From contig VICG01000004.1 in NCBI GenBank assembly GCA_008692225.1, positions 1,178,501 to 1,242,500 of the forward strand: a DNA stretch of 64,000 nt, in the 5' to 3' direction. Both the position numbers and the translations under genes were made by a program. The notes beneath the pieces are model-generated. The model made no database searches. It was given only the letters and a program-made list of their open reading frames with translations, and had not been told where the DNA came from. The DNA comes from Monilinia fructicola (lineage: Eukaryota; Ascomycota; Leotiomycetes; Helotiales; Sclerotiniaceae). Below are positions 58,922-64,000 of this stretch, one piece after another; position 1 is the first letter of the stretch, and each line of letters begins with the position of its first letter.

Positions 58922-60642
58922 TTGATCAAAGAACGGAAGATTGTGTAGGGAAAACTTGTACAGAAATTCTTCGGTATCATTGACAGGCGTTTGTGAATGA
59001 TGGACGGGTAAGATGAGAATGGAGCACGCATTTGTTCATGTATGTTTTTTAATCTTAGGAGTGTATAGTATTCTTATGTCTTTGATGACAAAGGCGATGA
59101 ATGGATGGGCTGGGATGGGAGCGATAATACCTATATGTATACTTGTGCGTGTTATTAGTTTGCCAAGGGATTGTTTCCAAACACTTGATGCTTTCCTTCT
59201 TGCAGCCAGCTTGCTTGTGAATCATGAATACATATTTACATGCAAAAATAATGCCACAACCTTTCTAGTATCACTACGGCCGCAATCGTGTCTTCAATTC
59301 GCCTCTTCGGAACTCATAACTCGCCCTCCTTTCCTTCCCACCCGTCGCTTCCTCCTTGACCCCCGCAGTAGCTAGCTAGCTAGCTAGCCTATCCAGATCT
59401 CTCAACGCACACTCCAAGTAGCATTCGCACCTCCACTTCCCGAGACGCAGGACCGGAACTGCAACAGCTGCGTGCTTAGGGCCTGGCGCGCAACCTAATC
59501 TAATTACTTTCTTACTTCCTCGGCGGTATCTCTCGCTTACGGATCTGCTGCGGAGGATGAAGTTTTGGATTTCGAGGGGGGTTGTGGGTGCTGGGGGTGA
59601 GGGTTTTTGGTTTGTTTGTTTGTTTGGGATTCTTGATTCCGGGTTTTGCGTTTGCGGCACTTTTGGTTGCGTTTGGTTGGGGTTTGTGTGTGCTTATTTG
59701 GTTTTTTTGGGGGGGTAGTGGATGGGTGGGGTGGGGTGGGGTGGGGTGGGGTGGTTTGGTTTGATTTGGTTTGGGGTTTTTTCTAGCGGAGAGGTTGGGG
59801 GGCACGGGAAAGGGGGAGGTAGGCACAGGGTGGATGTATGGATGTGTAGGGATGGTAGCTGGGTACCGCGAAGATTTGACATGTGAATGAGATGTTTCAT
59901 GGCTGTGGCAATGGTGTTTCGCTTTCGGCTGAAGTTGACGAGTTGTTGGGAGCATTGTTCTGGTATTCTGGGGCTTGGGGTTTGGGTGGGTGGTTTTATT
60001 GTTTTGGTGGTTTTGGTTGTGTATACATGTATATGTATGTGTGTGTGTATACGTATATGAACGAAGGGGGGGTGGTATGGCGTAATGGGAATAGGGAGTC
60101 GGGTATTCGGAATGCCAAAAAGTTGGTATTGTTGGATCTACTGTATTTCGTTTGTTGGATAGAGGGGGGAGCTTGGGGGAAGAGGAGAAATGGGAGTTTG
60201 GAAAGTAGAAGGGGGTATGGAGCTTGCTATTGGGATGTATATAGATGGATTGGAGAGGTGTGCTGGAGCGGGGTTGGCATCTGTGTTGATAGGATTGCGG
60301 GCTTGTGGGCTTGAGAGCTGTAGGCTTAGGGTGTTTAGGGTGTTTTAGTTGGAGAGTGAGGATAAGATGAATGGGATAGGTGGGATGGATGAGTACTCCG
60401 ATAGCATACGCTTCTCAACACTGTACTGTGTATTTTCATTGCATATGTGTCACGAGCGGTGGACTTTGGAAGTAATCTTATTTCAAGTGCTATCATTACC
60501 AAAAGCTCCCATGATACCTTGAAGTGCTAGAGAAAATGGACCTTTACACACTTGCCGAAGAATGTGTGATGTTTCCTGAGTATACTTAGAAATCCTGCAT
60601 CATTATGCGCTACCGATGTTGTCATTGATATCGTCTCAATCA
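58922..60642. other. Intergenic between convergent genes, G-rich
   Basis: 1.7 kb between the myosin stop (+) and the F-box stop (-). It contains a TAGC tetranucleotide run (about 59370-59389), a GGGGT run (59724-59753) and GT-rich segments near 60035-60050. Open frames here are driven by low complexity and have no recognisable product. Confidence 0.6.
59724..59753 (+). repeat. GGGGT pentamer run, possible G-quadruplex
   Basis: Six consecutive G-tracts of three to four Gs separated by single Ts. This satisfies the usual G-quadruplex pattern on the + strand. Non-coding. Confidence 0.85.
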
Positions 60643-62054
60643 TTAAACGCCAGTATAATAGGGATCCTCATAACTATACCTGTGCGTGTTGTTAGTTTGA
60701 GAAAACTTACATGCAGCATTTCCCGAGTACTTACCATCTTAGGTCCTCCCAAACATCGGGATCCTCCAAGTCAAAGAGCGGCAGTCCTATATGGTCCCTC
60801 CATTCCTGATGATCGCGCGAGAGAGTCTGATGGAATGTCTCCACGTGGTCTTTCTCCGCATCTATATCATCGAGCCAGACTCTCGTCTCGCGTTTGTACA
60901 GATTTGCCGCGCAACTCCGAATCATCTCTTCGCCATCGCAATACTCAAGCGAACCTCGGAATTTCAGCCCGTGGAATCTCTCCGTGAGAAAACACTCCTT
61001 GCAGCTGTGAAAGGTGATGCGTTTCTTTTCGTCTGGCCAAGTTTTGGTTGTTCCAAAGAAGGGGAAGGGAATTGCGGTCATGTAGCGACGGGCAATCTCT
61101 TGTGGGCTCTCTGATGCAACGTGTCCACGACGCGGAGCGATTTGCGAGTCCCAGTTCTTACGGTTTACGAACGGATGCTTGGGAATTATGGCCTCGCCTG
61201 GTGTGAATTGTAGAACACGCGCATCGTGGGCACCGAGTAGCTTTTCACGATCCATCTCGATGCTTCCCAAGGAGACGAGACTTATGCGTTGGTCCGCTCT
61301 GTATTTTTTGATGCCATATCTGCCTGGGATTGTTCGCAACCGTGGGTATTTCATGTCGGCTGGGAACTTGATGGCAGAATCGTGGCGTGACCTAAGTTCC
61401 AATAGATCCATATACTTGATGGCTCTGAGAGAAATATCATTGCGGAGGCAATAGGCGCAAGCGCGCTTGCCTTCGAAGAGAGACAGGAAGCTACCTAAAA
61501 CTTTCTCGCCATCCAGGCTATGAGTTGGATTAGCATCTCTAGTCAAATTAATGTGAGCATAGAGCTTACTATTCAGGGTCATATCCACGCACAGGATCGA
61601 CGGTTTCTGTATTCTCATGACAAAATTCACATTCAGGGTTTGTCAAAGCGTAATGTAAGCGAAGCAAAAGTATATTGGCTCCAATGCCAGTACTTAAAAT
61701 AGCGCGTAACGCTTCTGGCGCATGCTGAGACAACTCTTGCCACTCTAGGATAGAAGTGACCGCTTCTCTGCAATACTGGGAGCAAAGGCGGACGACGGAT
61801 AACGTTTCGATATCGAGGTTCTTGAGAATTCGTTCCAAAACCTCTTTTGGAATCTTAACAAGAGGGCCGGGATCATGAAAATTCTTGGCGTCAACCATAC
61901 AATATGTGAAGTATTTGTTGATCTTGCCGTCGAGTGGACATTTTCGTGCCAGTTGCATAGTTGAAATGAAAGGCTGATACTCTTCAGATGGCTGCGGTGG
62001 AGCAGCTGGTGGAGCGGCTGGCGCATGATAGTTCCAATCCATTCTAGGGTTCAT
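60643..62054 (-). CDS. F-box domain protein
   Basis: Exon 1 is 62054-61570, exon 2 is 61517-60735 and a likely exon 3 is 60679-60643, giving about 434 residues. The N-terminus is Pro/Ala-rich. An F-box follows at about residues 65-110 (V-K-I-P-K-E-V-L-E-R-I-L-K-N-L-D-I-E-T-L-S), which would bind Skp1 in an SCF ubiquitin ligase. After it come cysteine pairs (C-E-F-C-H and C-A-Y-C) that could bind zinc, and a C-terminal region with K-E-C-F and E-Y-C. Intron 1 (GTAAGC..TAG) uses the only acceptor avoiding a stop. Reading through the last donor would stop at 60731, but a GTAAGT donor, CTAAC branch and CACAG acceptor give a short third exon, which I prefer. The substrate is unknown. Confidence 0.75.
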
Positions 62055-62220
62055 GAAGTAGGCTCTCTGATCAGTCTTCAGTTAAAAATACTCAGATAAA
62101 AAGGAGGCTCTCGTATAATTATGAGAGATACATACTTCATAGAGGGTGTTGGAATCTCATGTGGGGAAGAAAGTCAAAGTGAAAAAAGGGGGTGAAAATT
62201 TGGATTGAGTAACGGTAATG

Positions 62221-62312
62221 GTAATGGCAACGGTTTAAGTGTAACGGCAACGGTAAGTGTAGCGGCAACGTTAAGTGTAACGGCAACGTTAAGTGTAGCG
62301 GTAACAGTAACC
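62221..62312. repeat. 18-bp minisatellite, four to five units
   Basis: Four consecutive 18-bp units (62241-62258, 62259-62276, 62277-62294, 62295-62312) with G/A and G/T variants, preceded by a degenerate 20-bp unit. It lies about 190 bp upstream of the F-box start codon, so it may sit in the promoter or 5' untranslated region. Copy number is expected to vary. Confidence 0.9.
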
Positions 62313-63251
62313 TTATGAATGATTGCTGCTTAGGAGAGAAAGAGAGACATTTAGGTAACTATCAACAACTTTGAGTAAGGGAATCTACAGGAGCAAGTAA
62401 TCAATTCACGAGGACTTTTGAAAGAAGTCCTCAAAAGGCAGTTGCTAAATTCTCCGGGCTTGCCTTACTTTGTATTTCTCGATTTCAAGAAATATCAAGT
62501 GAAGTCTTATTTTCATCAAATTCATCTAATATAATTCAAACCGGGGGGACAATTTATGGAGATGTATACTTATATTAGATCTATCAATGAATTTAGCTTA
62601 CTCGTTTTATGCAACTCTAATCGATACATTGTGTTGAAGTTATAATGAGAGGCTAAGGTCATGTGGATGGTAGATAGAATGTATTATCGTGAGAATGGCA
62701 TAGGTAGCACGTATTCGTTGTTAACTGTATAACATTGTGTTATTAGAATAAGGATCGATTCCTTCAACGAAACGAAGCAATATGCGCGAGGTGATCCGCG
62801 CTAATCCGTATTAGTCATGGTATTAGTTGCCTAGGTATTACCTAGGTATCCTCAAATGATACGGCTATTGACTACTTCCAACACATTATGCCATTTATAT
62901 CCTCACTGACACAAAAAGTAGAAGATATAAGTAGATGTCCTCCGAGGTTTTAATAGAAATTCCATTTTCATCAACTACACCTTTTGTCTAAAGTATAAAA
63001 ATGAAGATGCAAACTGGAGGTGACTGAATATCCAATGTGCGGGTGTGTGTTTGTTTCATTCAAGTCGAAAGTGCACCGTGCATGACATCAGTCTCCGCTA
63101 AAGTGTGGGGTAATATGGGGTGGGTCCATTGAGAACTTATTAGTGTTAAGCATATCTCAACTACGAGCCACCAGAGCCTTCATGTTGAGGAGTAGTGATT
63201 AGTAAGGTAGCAGGTAGTAGGTAAATAAGATTTCTATCAAGAAACATATCA

Positions 63252-63271
63252 TAAACCATAAACCATAAACC

Positions 63272-63296
<25 letters not shown>
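63252..63296. repeat. ATAAACC triplet followed by TA dinucleotide run
   Basis: Three tandem copies of an AAACCAT heptamer run directly into about eleven TA units. Simple repeat in non-coding DNA. Confidence 0.85.
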
Positions 63297-63302
<6 letters not shown>

Positions 63303-64000
63303 CTAGGTATATATGCCTTGAGTGATTGATACTTTAACCTTATCATGGTCGTCATTGAAATAGTCTCCATTGAAACCAGCCCGTTCTATATATTGCTGCA
63401 TATTTATACCAACTATATTGTGACTCTCAACTTTCATATTGTGGAGTAGTAATAAGTACCAAGTCACAGTCAGAAGCTAGGTAAGACTTCCATTGAGAAG
63501 TGTAATTGGGGAGAACCCCTACAGTACCACTTTCATGGCAATATGCCATACAAACGTAGAATCCCCCTAGCTCCCATTATAGCACGCATAATATGGTAAA
63601 TGCTTTCATGCTTCCTTGTGTTTTCGCACCATAATCAACCCCCGCTTAGTCACACGTTTTAATTGGATAACCTTTTATACCAACTGGTTATTCCACGTCA
63701 TTGGCTTATAAACACCCTCAACTCCCGCCCACCATCCATATATTCCGATGCACTTCTGCTATATCAACTTCCACCATTCACCAATTTAACGTTTACAAAT
63801 CTAATGACTTAAATAGCATCATCAATTGATGACATTTATATTTATTTATGCAAAGTTCATATATAAATGAGCTTTTACACATACATAAACCTTTGATTTT
63901 ACATATCAATATCCCAATCTAGCCCAGTATTCCATACCCTCTACCTGCTCCCCCGGCTCACGTATGTAAGGTAAAGTAGATTGTATTATATATACAAGCG

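Larger units (their letters stand above)
62055..64000. other. Terminal gene-poor region
   Basis: 1.9 kb with no open frame of note. Holds the minisatellite at 62221-62312, an AAACCAT triplication near 63252-63272 followed by a TA run (63273-63295), and TACCTAGGTA boxes around 62831-62849. The neighbouring gene lies beyond the window. Confidence 0.55.

Noticed and set aside
59512..59955. Pro/His/Thr-rich minus-strand ORFs around the G-rich tract
   Set aside because: Composition comes from the GGGGT repeat and G-rich DNA; no real protein features.

Overview
The window is a stretch of nuclear DNA from a filamentous ascomycete, probably a Leotiomycete close to the Sclerotiniaceae (Botrytis/Sclerotinia type). 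That placement is inferred from the gene families: GH12 xyloglucanase, GH92 mannosidase, fungal-only DUF7580 and AcuF-type C2H2 proteins, SPT20, class II myosin. It also rests on the many 45-75 bp introns with GT..CTRAC..YAG signals. No species can be proved from the sequence alone. There are no prokaryotic operons, CRISPR arrays, rRNA genes or convincing tRNA genes.

Layout, left to right. 1-2827: Lys/Glu-rich nuclear-looking gene (+), entering from upstream. 4886-6199: SUR7/PalI-like membrane protein (-). 7768-8679: small orphan (-) diverging from a DUF4267 membrane protein (+). 10212-15838: head-to-head pair, an AcuF-type C2H2/DUF8035 protein (-) and a DUF7580 protein (+). 16277-18960: secreted GH92 alpha-mannosidase (-). 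19682-20488: HD phosphohydrolase (-). 20489-25030: 4.5 kb gene-poor block. 25031-25784: ribosomal protein eS19 (-). 26604-27504: secreted GH12 endoglucanase (-). 29274-32194: SAGA subunit SPT20 (+). 32666-33355 and 33624-36289: DUF3128/EMI1-like (-) diverging from mitochondrial YME2 (+). 37219-38199: six-exon secreted protein of unknown function (+). 39065-41238: metallo-beta-lactamase-type alkylsulfatase (-). 43502-45224: DAL5-family MFS anion transporter (-), with an uncertain 220-residue ORF next to it. 46379-50395: RED1/ZFC3H1-like zinc-finger protein (-). 51605-58921: class II myosin heavy chain (+). 60643-62054: F-box protein (-). 62055-64000: gene-poor, with a minisatellite and a TA run.

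Functional themes are mixed, as expected of ordinary fungal chromosome. Housekeeping genes are eS19, SPT20, YME2, myosin II and RED1-like. Secreted plant-cell-wall or glycan enzymes are GH12 and GH92. A possible sulfur-scavenging pair is alkylsulfatase plus a Soa1/DAL5-type transporter. The divergent AcuF/DUF7580 pair is the most intriguing accessory locus.

A warning for any user: at least twelve reading-frame breaks occur in otherwise well-formed genes (first gene x3, SUR7-like, GH92, SPT20 x3, YME2 x2, alkylsulfatase, myosin). Eleven sit in short mononucleotide runs and are repaired by one base. Since conserved housekeeping genes are hit, I read most of them as base-calling errors of a draft assembly, not as pseudogenes.
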